The notes beneath the pieces were generated by a model that did not search any database, had not been told where the DNA came from, and worked only from the letters and a program-made list of their open reading frames with translations. Source: Bacteroidota bacterium (lineage in GTDB: Bacteria > Bacteroidota > Bacteroidia > NORP154). Taken from it: a stretch of DNA of 6,858 nucleotides. The stretch covers positions 1,742-8,599 of the forward strand of contig NVRZ01000011.1 in the NCBI GenBank assembly GCA_002401055.1, read 5' to 3'. The translations under genes were made by a program, and so were the position numbers. Positions 1 through 5,577 of this stretch are shown one piece after another (positions within the stretch are counted from its first letter, which is position 1; the number at the start of each line of letters is the position of its first letter).

Positions 1-522
1 CACTATTCTGATTACAAAATTCTTCTTTCGTTCTTCATCACCATAAACGTTTGTTATTCGCAAGACAATACTACCCGGAACATCCTTCAACACAGCCTCT
101 TCCGCTTCTAGCTTATGTTTGGCATATACACCCAATGGATTTGTCTCAGCGCTTTCATCATAGGGCCCATTTTTCCCATCAAAAACATAGTCGGTTGAGA
201 TAAAAACCATCTTAGCACTCGTTTTCTGACAAAGTTCAATAACGCTAAGTGTAGACGCTACCGTTTTCTGATAACTTTCGTCAATATTGTCCTCACAATA
301 GTCAACGTGTGTAAGCGCACCGCAATGCACAACGACATCCGGGCCAAAGCCTTCCACATCAAAGTTTTTAGGGTTGCTTGAATCTAATGTGTCGTAGAAG
401 CTAAGATCTCCGGTCATGTAAGAGAAGTAAGTTCCAATTACCTCAACATCTTCCTGATCTGAAAAGTGTCTTAGGCAATTTCCGCCTACCAATCCCGAAG
501 CTCCAATTATTAAAATGTTCAT
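1..522 (-). CDS. RmlD-like extended SDR, NAD(P)-dependent nucleotide-sugar reductase/epimerase (C-terminus cut off by window)
   Basis: The start codon is at 522-520 and the frame stays open to base 1, giving the first 174 residues of a protein that in this family usually has about 280-300. Seen: an N-terminal Rossmann dinucleotide-binding motif G7xxG10xxG13 (IIGASGLVGG), the segment HCGALTHVDYCE at 67-78, STDYVFDG at 109-116, and the catalytic pair Y133xxxK137 (YAKHK). These match the dTDP-4-dehydrorhamnose reductase (RmlD) branch of extended SDRs, which reduce the C4 keto group of a 4-keto-6-deoxy sugar nucleotide. It lies 9 bases downstream of the epimerase stop, so it is very likely cotranscribed with rfbF, rfbG and the epimerase. 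I infer that it acts last, reducing (or epimerising) a CDP-4-keto-6-deoxyhexose rather than a dTDP sugar. Substrate and cofactor preference cannot be read from the sequence. No Shine-Dalgarno sequence is seen. Confidence 0.85.
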   Translation of the reverse strand, partial: MNILIIGASGLVGGNCLRHFSDQEDVEVIGTYFSYMTGDLSFYDTLDSSNPKNFDVEGFGPDVVVHCGALTHVDYCEDNIDESYQKTVASTLSVIELCQKTSAKMVFISTDYVFDGKNGPYDESAETNPLGVYAKHKLEAEEAVLKDVPGSIVLRITNVYGDEERKKNFVIRIV

Positions 523-531
523 TTAGAAGGA

Positions 532-1068
532 TTAAAACGGGCTATCAAAATCATCCATGCTCACAAAAGACTTGTCCCGTGTTGAAATATTTGGACCTGA
601 ATTATTCCATTCGTACCCAATAGAATTCCACAATACTCCTGCATCTGATTCCTTGCTGTACACAGTGGTAGTCATGTATACCAATGTCGCGGATTCGCTG
701 ATCACCTCAAAACCATGAGCAACTCCTTTTGGAATATAAACCGACTTTCTATTGCCTTTACTGAGCTCCAGAGCAATGAATTTTTTGAAGGTTTTTGAAT
801 CCTTCCGTAAATCAAGGAGAACATCCATTACCGATCCTTCAACAGCGTAAACGAGTTTATTATGAGCATGCGGTGGTAATTGAAAATGCATACCTCTAAT
901 AACTCCTCGAACTGAAGTAGAATAATAGCTCTCTACAAACTCAGTTTCTAATCCATGCTCAACGAATGCATCTTTGTGGAGAATCTTTACAAAGTCGCCT
1001 CTTTCATCTTCTGAGCTTGGCATTGTTATTTCAAATGCCCCTGAAATTTCCGTTGGATTAACTTTCAT
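532..1068 (-). CDS. RmlC-family cupin sugar-nucleotide epimerase (dTDP-4-dehydrorhamnose 3,5-epimerase-like)
   Basis: This 178-residue protein has the normal length of the RmlC family (about 180). Enzymes of this family invert C3 and/or C5 of 4-keto-6-deoxy sugar nucleotides. By alignment to remembered RmlC sequences, all key positions seem present: R58 and H61 in RGMHFQ, K71 in NKLV, H118 in KGVAHGF, Y131 and Y137 in the YMTTTVY segment, and D165 in STRD, the presumed partner of the catalytic histidine. DERGDFVK at 21-28 is the usual N-terminal signature. The start codon overlaps the rfbG stop (shared ATGA at 1068-1065), indicating translational coupling. No dTDP-glucose genes (rmlA or rmlB) are visible, while the upstream genes make CDP-4-keto-6-deoxyglucose, so I infer a CDP-linked substrate. 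Whether it epimerises C3, C5 or both cannot be told from motifs. The symbol rfbC is commonly attached to such genes but would imply dTDP-rhamnose synthesis, so I leave it blank. Confidence 0.88.
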   Translation of the reverse strand: MKVNPTEISGAFEITMPSSEDERGDFVKILHKDAFVEHGLETEFVESYYSTSVRGVIRGMHFQLPPHAHNKLVYAVEGSVMDVLLDLRKDSKTFKKFIALELSKGNRKSVYIPKGVAHGFEVISESATLVYMTTTVYSKESDAGVLWNSIGYEWNNSGPNISTRDKSFVSMDDFDSPF

Positions 1069-2138
1069 TCTGCCTCAAAATACTCTCTTATCTGTCGTTC
1101 AGTTATTACCTGTGGACCTTCCTTGTAAGCAGTATACCACTCGACCGTCCTGTTGATTGCTTCTGTAGAGTTCATTTTAGGCCTCCAACCCAATTGATCT
1201 GCTGCTTTGGAAATATCAAGCTTCAAGAGGCTCGCCTCATGAGGAGCATTGGCGTCAGTGGCCACTTCATATTCGCCACTCCCCCATTGATCCAATGTAA
1301 TTTTAACCAGCTCTTCTACGGATAATTCGTCATCTATATTCGGGCCAAAATTGAATGCCTGTGCAAATTTGGTTGGCTCTTCTTCCATTCGTGCTCCAAG
1401 CAATAAATACCCAGAAAGAGGCTCAAGAACGTGCTGCCATGGCCGAGTTGATGAAGGGTTTCGCAAGTTCAATTTTTCTCCGACATCAAGTGATCTTACA
1501 ATGTCCGGAACGATTCGATCTTCAGCCCAATCTCCGCCGCCAATTACATTGCCCGATCTGGCCGTAGCCACAGAAATCTTGTGCTTATCATAATCTACAG
1601 GATTGAAAAAAGATTGCCGGTAGGAAGCGGTAGCTATTTCTGCGCAAGCTTTACTAGAACTATAGGGATCAAATCCACCAAGTTTATCTGATTCATTGTA
1701 GGCATAATCCATTTCAAGATTCTCATATACTTTATCGGTCGTTACAATTACAACGTTGCACTTACCAGATAAATCTCGAGCAGCATTCAACAGGTTTGCT
1801 GTACCCAAGATGTTCACATCAAAAGTCTCGAGTGGTTGCCTGTATGATTTTCTTACAAGCGATTGGGCAGCAAAATGAAAGATAAAATCCGGCTGAAAGT
1901 CAATTAATTCTTTCTTTAAGTGCTCCTCATCAAGGATATTGTGAATTATGGATTCACATAGATCATCCCCTCCTATCAAATTATAAAGATTGGGCTCGGC
2001 CTCTGGTGCAAGAGAATAGCCCTTCGTATTTGCTCCAAGCACGTTTAGTATTGCCAGCATCCAAGAACCTTTGAATCCTGTGTGTCCGGTAAGAAAAATC
2101 TTCTTGCCCTCGTAAGTGGATTTAAGTATTTCAAACAT
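1065..2138 (-). CDS. rfbG: CDP-glucose 4,6-dehydratase
   Basis: This extended SDR enzyme converts CDP-D-glucose to CDP-4-keto-6-deoxy-D-glucose with bound NAD, the second step of CDP-6-deoxy and CDP-3,6-dideoxyhexose synthesis. The protein has 357 residues, the usual family length. Seen: the nucleotide-binding motif GHTGFKG at 18-24, HFAAQSLVRKSY at 88-99, the TTDKVYEN motif at 133-140 (T134, D135 and K136 as expected for the dehydratase active site), the catalytic Y159xxxK163, then SGNVIGGGDWAEDRIVPD near 195-212 and RPWQHVLEPLSGYL near 232-245, which together are distinctive of RfbG rather than dTDP-glucose dehydratase RmlB. It sits 30 bases downstream of rfbF, its direct supplier of CDP-glucose, and overlaps the next gene by 4 bases. 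The ATG at 2138 puts the Rossmann motif at the normal distance from the N-terminus. The function is cytoplasmic. Confidence 0.95.
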   Translation of the reverse strand: MFEILKSTYEGKKIFLTGHTGFKGSWMLAILNVLGANTKGYSLAPEAEPNLYNLIGGDDLCESIIHNILDEEHLKKELIDFQPDFIFHFAAQSLVRKSYRQPLETFDVNILGTANLLNAARDLSGKCNVVIVTTDKVYENLEMDYAYNESDKLGGFDPYSSSKACAEIATASYRQSFFNPVDYDKHKISVATARSGNVIGGGDWAEDRIVPDIVRSLDVGEKLNLRNPSSTRPWQHVLEPLSGYLLLGARMEEEPTKFAQAFNFGPNIDDELSVEELVKITLDQWGSGEYEVATDANAPHEASLLKLDISKAADQLGWRPKMNSTEAINRTVEWYTAYKEGPQVITERQIREYFEAE

Positions 2139-2168
2139 ATTGATTCCTCTTAGGATAGGGGATGTGAT

Positions 2169-2942
2169 TTACCAGCATTTCCAAGCAGGATTGTCCTCCC
2201 ACAGACTATCTAACTCTTCCTTATCTCGCATGGTATCCATACATTTCCAAAAACCACTGTGTTTGTGAACAACAATTTGCCTGTCTGATGCAAGATCGTT
2301 TAATGGTTGTCTCTCCCACATAACCTCATCAGCATCATCTTTAAGGTGTTTAAATACTTCTGGTTTGAGTACAAAAAACCCTCCATTAATCCAAGAACCA
2401 CTCTCTTTTGGTTTTTCTACAAAATTGGTTATCAAGTTATTCTCGTCCATTTCAACTATTCCAAACCTGCTATTAGGTTGAATAACGGTCATTGTTGCAA
2501 TTTTGCCATGAGCCTGATGTCCTTTAACTAAATCGTCAAGATTTACATCAGAAACTCCATCTCCGTAAGTGAGCATAAAATCCTCCTTATCTACATATTT
2601 TTGTACCTGCTTGAGTCGGCCAGCGGTCATTGTTTCCAGCCCTGTTTCAACCAAGGTTACCGAAAACTCATCTGATTTCGATATCAGCACTTCCATTTTA
2701 TTGGTCTTTGTGTCAATAGTAATATCAGAATTCACCAGGAAGTAATTCATAAAATACTCGCGAATCATGTGTCCCTTGTAGCCTAGACATATCACGAATT
2801 CATTGTGGCCATAAAAAGCATAGTGCTTCATTATATGCCAAATGATTGGTTTACCCCCGATTTCAATCATGGGCTTTGGCTTGAGGTGAGACTCCTCAGA
2901 TATTCGCGTTCCCATTCCTCCTGCAAAAATTACAACCTTCAT
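2169..2942 (-). CDS. rfbF: Glucose-1-phosphate cytidylyltransferase
   Basis: This enzyme joins CTP and alpha-D-glucose-1-phosphate to give CDP-D-glucose and pyrophosphate, the entry step for CDP-activated deoxyhexoses. Its 257 residues equal the usual RfbF length. Seen: the nucleotidyltransferase signature FAGGMGTR (6-13), SEESHLKPKPMIEIGGKPI (15-33), which is highly characteristic of this subfamily, the YGDGVSD metal/nucleotide-site motif (126-132, with D128 and D132), VEKP (175-178), WINGGFF (184-190) and FWKCMDT (231-237). The start at 2942 places MKVVIFAGG at the very N-terminus as expected. A 73-base gap separates it from the glycosyltransferase upstream and contains a candidate promoter, so it may head its own transcript with rfbG, the epimerase and the SDR. 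The next gene, rfbG, uses its product. Confidence 0.96.
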   Translation of the reverse strand: MKVVIFAGGMGTRISEESHLKPKPMIEIGGKPIIWHIMKHYAFYGHNEFVICLGYKGHMIREYFMNYFLVNSDITIDTKTNKMEVLISKSDEFSVTLVETGLETMTAGRLKQVQKYVDKEDFMLTYGDGVSDVNLDDLVKGHQAHGKIATMTVIQPNSRFGIVEMDENNLITNFVEKPKESGSWINGGFFVLKPEVFKHLKDDADEVMWERQPLNDLASDRQIVVHKHSGFWKCMDTMRDKEELDSLWEDNPAWKCW

Positions 2943-2965
2943 AGAATGTGATTATCGGTATTGGA

Positions 2966-2973
2966 CAAAGTTA
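2966..2973 (-). promoter_or_regulatory. Candidate Bacteroidota -7 promoter element upstream of rfbF
   Basis: Read on the minus strand this is TAACTTTG, an exact match to the TAnnTTTG element used by the primary sigma factor of Bacteroidota. It lies 23 bases before the rfbF start codon, so transcription would begin roughly 15-20 bases ahead of the gene. The -33 element is poor: the nearest TTG upstream (3001-2999) is 25 bases away, longer than the usual 19-23. The short motif can occur by chance in A/T-rich DNA; its position in the only sizeable gap inside the minus-strand cluster supports it. Confidence 0.4.
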
Positions 2974-3015
2974 TAAAAGTTGGCTTATTAACGTGGGGCA
3001 ACTCGATAAAGTATA

Positions 3016-4050
3016 TCAATCAAAATCCAGATCTGAGAAGTGCTTCTTTTTCTTGATAAAGTAGTCAAAAACGACACTTCCATTATATGTGCCGGTCCTG
3101 TTTGGATTTTTGACCAATTTCTGAACTTCCCTGCGTTTACCAATCCACTTGGGTAAGTATATCCAGAAATGGAGGTGTGCCTTTGCAATGGCAAAATACT
3201 CAGCAAAGTTTCCCGCAAGCAAGACTTTTATCTGGTAAACCAAATCTAGGCAAAACCTAAGAGGAATTTTCCACAAGAGCTCTGACATGGTCATGTTCTT
3301 CAAATTTGTAATAAGGCTATTTCTAAAATTCCTGTAAACCTTCGTTGGACTCCCATAAGCAATGATATGGCCCCCAACATGATATACTACTGACTCAGGG
3401 CATACCATAATCTTGTATCCCATATTTTTTAAGCGCCAACAAAGGTCTATTTCCTCCATGTGTGCATAAAAGTCATTGTCTAGACCTCCCGAAAGGTTGT
3501 ATAGCTCTGATTTAATGAATAGACAACCGCCGGTAGCCCAAAACGTTTCCCTGGTGTCGTCATATTGGCCAGTATCCTTCTCCATCGTGAAGAACATTCT
3601 GCCTCTACAAAATGGATAACCGAATCGATCAATATATCCGCCTGCGGACCCGGAGTACTCAAAGCGGCTCTTATCGTCCCAAGACTTTACTTTAGGCTGA
3701 CAAGCAGCTATAGCTTTATCAGAATCCATTAACTTAATTATTGGCCGGATCCAGTTGTCAGTAACCTCAATATCTGAACTGACCAGCACATAATACTCGT
3801 TCGATACATGCTTCAAGCCTTCCACGTATCCATTGGTAAACCCTTTGTTTATCTCCAATGTGATCACCTTTACCTCAGGAAACTTCTCTTTAAGTAGCTC
3901 TGCGGTATTATCTGTAGAGGCATTGTCAATCACATATACTTCAAAATCATCATAATCACTTGCTAGTATTGGAGGAAGAAACTTCTCCAACAATTCCGCT
4001 CCGTTGTAGCTTATAACAACAACACCTACCTTTTTCTGACTTTCACTCAT
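3016..4050 (-). CDS. Family 2 (GT-A fold) glycosyltransferase, probable surface polysaccharide assembly
   Basis: This 344-residue protein has a GT2 catalytic domain at about 8-235. Seen: VGVVVISYNGAELLEKFLP at the start of the fold, VIDNASTDNTAELL (40-53) with the nucleotide-contacting aspartate, VSSDIEVTDNW (90-100) at the place of the metal-binding DxD-type motif, ATGGCLFIK (172-180), and GGLDNDFYAHMEEIDLCWR (188-206), whose acidic EED-type motif is expected to supply the catalytic base. The C-terminal stretch from about 245 holds a moderately hydrophobic region (RFCLDLVYQIKVLLAG) and ends in a basic tail with KKKKH; it suggests peripheral membrane association rather than clear transmembrane segments. 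It probably transfers one sugar to a growing lipid-linked glycan on the inner face of the cytoplasmic membrane. Donor and acceptor are unknown. It is the first gene of the minus-strand cluster, divergent from rpmG, and may or may not use the CDP sugar made by its neighbours. Confidence 0.9.
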   Translation of the reverse strand: MSESQKKVGVVVISYNGAELLEKFLPPILASDYDDFEVYVIDNASTDNTAELLKEKFPEVKVITLEINKGFTNGYVEGLKHVSNEYYVLVSSDIEVTDNWIRPIIKLMDSDKAIAACQPKVKSWDDKSRFEYSGSAGGYIDRFGYPFCRGRMFFTMEKDTGQYDDTRETFWATGGCLFIKSELYNLSGGLDNDFYAHMEEIDLCWRLKNMGYKIMVCPESVVYHVGGHIIAYGSPTKVYRNFRNSLITNLKNMTMSELLWKIPLRFCLDLVYQIKVLLAGNFAEYFAIAKAHLHFWIYLPKWIGKRREVQKLVKNPNRTGTYNGSVVFDYFIKKKKHFSDLDFD

Positions 4051-4162
4051 TTATATCTCTGTGAGGTGGCAATATTAATTACTTTATTTCAATCCTGAAG
4101 AGGAGCATTCAATAAACTAATTTTGCAAGCTTTTATTATTAGGATAACTATTTGTGTTTTCG

Positions 4163-4170
4163 TACTTTTG
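4163..4170 (+). promoter_or_regulatory. Candidate Bacteroidota -7 promoter element for rpmG
   Basis: TACTTTTG matches TAnnTTTG exactly and is followed by GCGCCCC. It ends 21 bases before the rpmG start codon, giving a short leader of about 15 bases. No clear TTG is found 19-23 bases upstream (4140-4144 reads TAGGA-like sequence), so the -33 half is weak. The position in front of a ribosomal protein gene with no other gene upstream on this strand supports the call. Confidence 0.5.
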
Positions 4171-4175
4171 CGCCC

Positions 4176-4191
4176 CGATAAAACGATAAAA
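4176..4191 (+). repeat. Perfect tandem duplication of an 8-base unit in the rpmG leader
   Basis: CGATAAAA occurs twice back to back and runs directly into the rpmG ATG at 4192. The repeat makes up most of the predicted 5' untranslated leader. A-rich sequence before the start codon is usual in Bacteroidota, where translation initiation depends little on Shine-Dalgarno pairing; the exact duplication may be chance. Confidence 0.7.
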
Positions 4192-4371
4192 ATGGCTAAA
4201 GGAAATAGAGTTCAGGTTATTCTAGAGTGCACAGAGCACAAAGATAGTGGCTTACCCGGAACATCCAGGTACATCACCACTAAAAACAAAAAGAATTCAC
4301 CAGATAGGATTGAATTGAAAAAATACAACCCTATCATGAAAAAAATGACTCTTCACAAAGAGATCAAGTAA
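4192..4371 (+). CDS. rpmG: 50S ribosomal protein bL33
   Basis: This 59-residue basic protein of the large ribosomal subunit, near the E site, reads [17 protein letters not shown] at the N-terminus, with [14 protein letters not shown] at 22-35 and ELKKYNP at 41-47, all standard for bacterial bL33. It contains a single cysteine (C13) and lacks the paired CxxC motifs of the zinc-binding form, so it is the zinc-independent (C-minus) type. An in-frame upstream TTG at 4123 would add 23 residues unlike any bL33 and is rejected; the ATG at 4192 gives the canonical N-terminus and follows a candidate promoter. It is 11 bases upstream of the DUF4295 gene. In most Bacteroidota rpmB (bL28) lies immediately before it, but here it does not. 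Confidence 0.96.
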   Translation: MAKGNRVQVILECTEHKDSGLPGTSRYITTKNKKNSPDRIELKKYNPIMKKMTLHKEIK

Positions 4372-4382
4372 CACTAATTATC

Positions 4383-4535
4383 ATGGCGAAAAAGGTTAAT
4401 CCTATAAGAAATACCAATAAGAGCAAAGATTACGTTAAGGTGATTAAGACTGTTGTATCAGAAAAATCTGGTGCCTATTCTTTCCGAACGGAAATTATTC
4501 ACAAGGACAACGTTCAGAAATTTTTTCAATCCTAA
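4383..4535 (+). CDS. DUF4295 family protein, small Bacteroidota-specific ribosome-associated protein
   Basis: This 50-residue lysine-rich protein (predicted very basic) begins MAKKVNPIRN and contains KSKDYVKVIKTV (13-24), SGAYSFRTEII (29-39) and ends KDNVQKFF plus two residues. This is the pattern of the DUF4295 family, found between rpmG and ftsY throughout the Bacteroidota. From memory, a cryo-EM study of a Flavobacterium ribosome assigned a member of this family as an additional large-subunit protein named bL38; I state this as recollection, not as something shown here. The position 11 bases after rpmG and before a strong terminator indicates coexpression with bL33. The TAA stop is at 4533-4535. 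No Shine-Dalgarno sequence precedes the ATG. Confidence 0.9.
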   Translation: MAKKVNPIRNTNKSKDYVKVIKTVVSEKSGAYSFRTEIIHKDNVQKFFQS

Positions 4536-4561
4536 TTTTTAAGGGTCAAGTGAAATTATTG

Positions 4562-4594
4562 AGCTTCTTTCTTCACAAGAGGGAAGCTTTTTTT
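4562..4594 (+). terminator. Intrinsic (rho-independent) terminator after rpmG-DUF4295
   Basis: The bases 4562-4573 and 4577-4588 can pair as a 12-bp hairpin stem (outer arm AGCTTC/GAAGCT, inner part with two G-U pairs) around a 3-base CAC loop, followed by six further T residues to 4594. This is the classic form of an intrinsic terminator. It begins 26 bases after the DUF4295 stop and ends 21 bases before the ftsY start. It either ends the ribosomal-protein transcript or acts as a leaky attenuator that lets a fraction of transcripts read into ftsY-rimO. Confidence 0.85.
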
Positions 4595-4615
4595 ATGCAT
4601 CCTAGATTTTTTTAA

Positions 4616-5569
4616 ATGGGGTTTTTCGGAATATTTTCTAAAGAGAAGAAGAAAGAACTAGACCAAGGTCTGGAGAAAAGCAGTCAGAATATTTTTCATA
4701 AGCTTTCCAGAGCAGTAGCGGGCAAGTCGACCGTTGATGAAATTGTACTTGACGACCTAGAGGAAATTCTTGTGTCCTCGGATGTTGGTGTGCAAACCAC
4801 CATCAAAATCATAAATAGAATTGAAGAGCGGGTAGCAAAAGATAAATACGTTGGAGCATCGGAGCTTAACACTATCCTACGAGATGAGGTTGTCGCGTTA
4901 CTAGAAGAGAACCAATCTGAAGATCAACAAGTGTTTAGTATCCCCGAAATGGATGGACCTTATGTCATTATGGTGGTTGGTGTTAATGGCGTAGGGAAGA
5001 CTACCACCATCGGAAAGTTAGCACATCAATTCAAGAGAATAGGGAAGAAAGTAGTTCTTGGAGCAGCTGATACCTACCGGGCAGCGGCCGTTGACCAATT
5101 GGTAATTTGGGCCGAACGCGCTGATGTTCCTATTGTTAAAAAAGCTATGGGCTCAGATCCTGCTTCGGTGGCGTTTGATAGTGTCCAGTCGGGCTTGGCC
5201 CAAAATGCAGATGTAATTATTATCGATACTGCGGGCAGGTTGCACAACAAGGTGAACTTGATGAATGAGTTGAGCAAAATCAAGAACGTGATGAAAAAGG
5301 TTATTCCAGAGGCGCCTCACGAAATACTACTTGTTCTGGATGCTTCAATTGGGCAGAACGCTATAGAGCAGGCTACGCAATTTACCAAGGCTACTGAGGT
5401 AAACGCTCTTGCACTTACGAAACTTGATGGAACCGCCAAGGGCGGGGTTGTGATTGGAATTTCAGACCAATTCCAAATTCCTGTTAAGTACATTGGCATG
5501 GGTGAAAAGATCGATGATCTCCAGATATTTAATAGAAAAGAGTTCGTTGACACGTTATTTACCAAGTAA
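4616..5569 (+). CDS. ftsY: Signal recognition particle receptor GTPase FtsY
   Basis: FtsY is the SRP receptor: it binds the Ffh-RNA complex carrying a translating ribosome and, with reciprocal GTP hydrolysis, hands it to the SecYEG translocon at the membrane. The 317 residues comprise a short N-terminal amphipathic targeting segment (MGFFGIFSKEKKKE), a helical N domain to about 105, and an NG GTPase domain. Seen in it: P-loop GVNGVGKTT (122-130), DTYRAAAVDQL (152-162), DTAGR (204-208), TKLDGTAKGG (268-277) and the C-terminal GMGEKIDDLQIF (294-305). It has no long acidic A domain as in E. coli (about 500 residues), which is normal for Bacteroidota. The start at 4616 gives the expected membrane-targeting N-terminus. 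A terminator hairpin lies just upstream and rimO starts 8 bases downstream. Confidence 0.97.
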   Translation: MGFFGIFSKEKKKELDQGLEKSSQNIFHKLSRAVAGKSTVDEIVLDDLEEILVSSDVGVQTTIKIINRIEERVAKDKYVGASELNTILRDEVVALLEENQSEDQQVFSIPEMDGPYVIMVVGVNGVGKTTTIGKLAHQFKRIGKKVVLGAADTYRAAAVDQLVIWAERADVPIVKKAMGSDPASVAFDSVQSGLAQNADVIIIDTAGRLHNKVNLMNELSKIKNVMKKVIPEAPHEILLVLDASIGQNAIEQATQFTKATEVNALALTKLDGTAKGGVVIGISDQFQIPVKYIGMGEKIDDLQIFNRKEFVDTLFTK

Positions 5570-5577
5570 ATACGAGG

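Larger units (their letters stand above)
4051..4191. other. Divergent intergenic region between polysaccharide cluster and ribosomal-protein block
   Basis: This 141-base A/T-rich stretch separates the start codons of the glycosyltransferase (minus) and rpmG (plus) and must hold promoters for both directions unless the minus genes are transcribed from elsewhere. On the plus side there is a good -7 match (4163-4170). On the minus side the best I find is CAATATTA at 4070-4077, read TAATATTG, with one mismatch to TAnnTTTG and no -33 partner, so I do not call it. I see no gene here and no recognisable remnant of rpmB. Confidence 0.6.

Noticed and set aside
974..1593. Plus-strand open frames of 60-80 codons across 974-1156, 1351-1593 and 1355-1567
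   Set aside because: They lie opposite the epimerase and rfbG, which have full family motifs, and their translations are low-complexity or cysteine/serine-rich with no recognisable family.
2307..2531. Plus-strand 74-codon open frame inside rfbF
   Set aside because: It is antisense to a confidently identified gene and its translation has no recognisable features.
2988..3662. Minus-strand open frames at 2988-3218 and 3480-3662
   Set aside because: They are alternative frames within or running out of the glycosyltransferase, whose own frame carries all GT2 motifs without interruption.
4070..4077. TAATATTG (minus strand) as a promoter for the glycosyltransferase
   Set aside because: It has one mismatch in the conserved TTTG and no -33 partner at suitable spacing; too weak to annotate.
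4123..4191. In-frame upstream extension of rpmG from a TTG codon
   Set aside because: The added residues do not resemble any bL33, and the extension would span the candidate promoter; the ATG at 4192 gives the canonical N-terminus.
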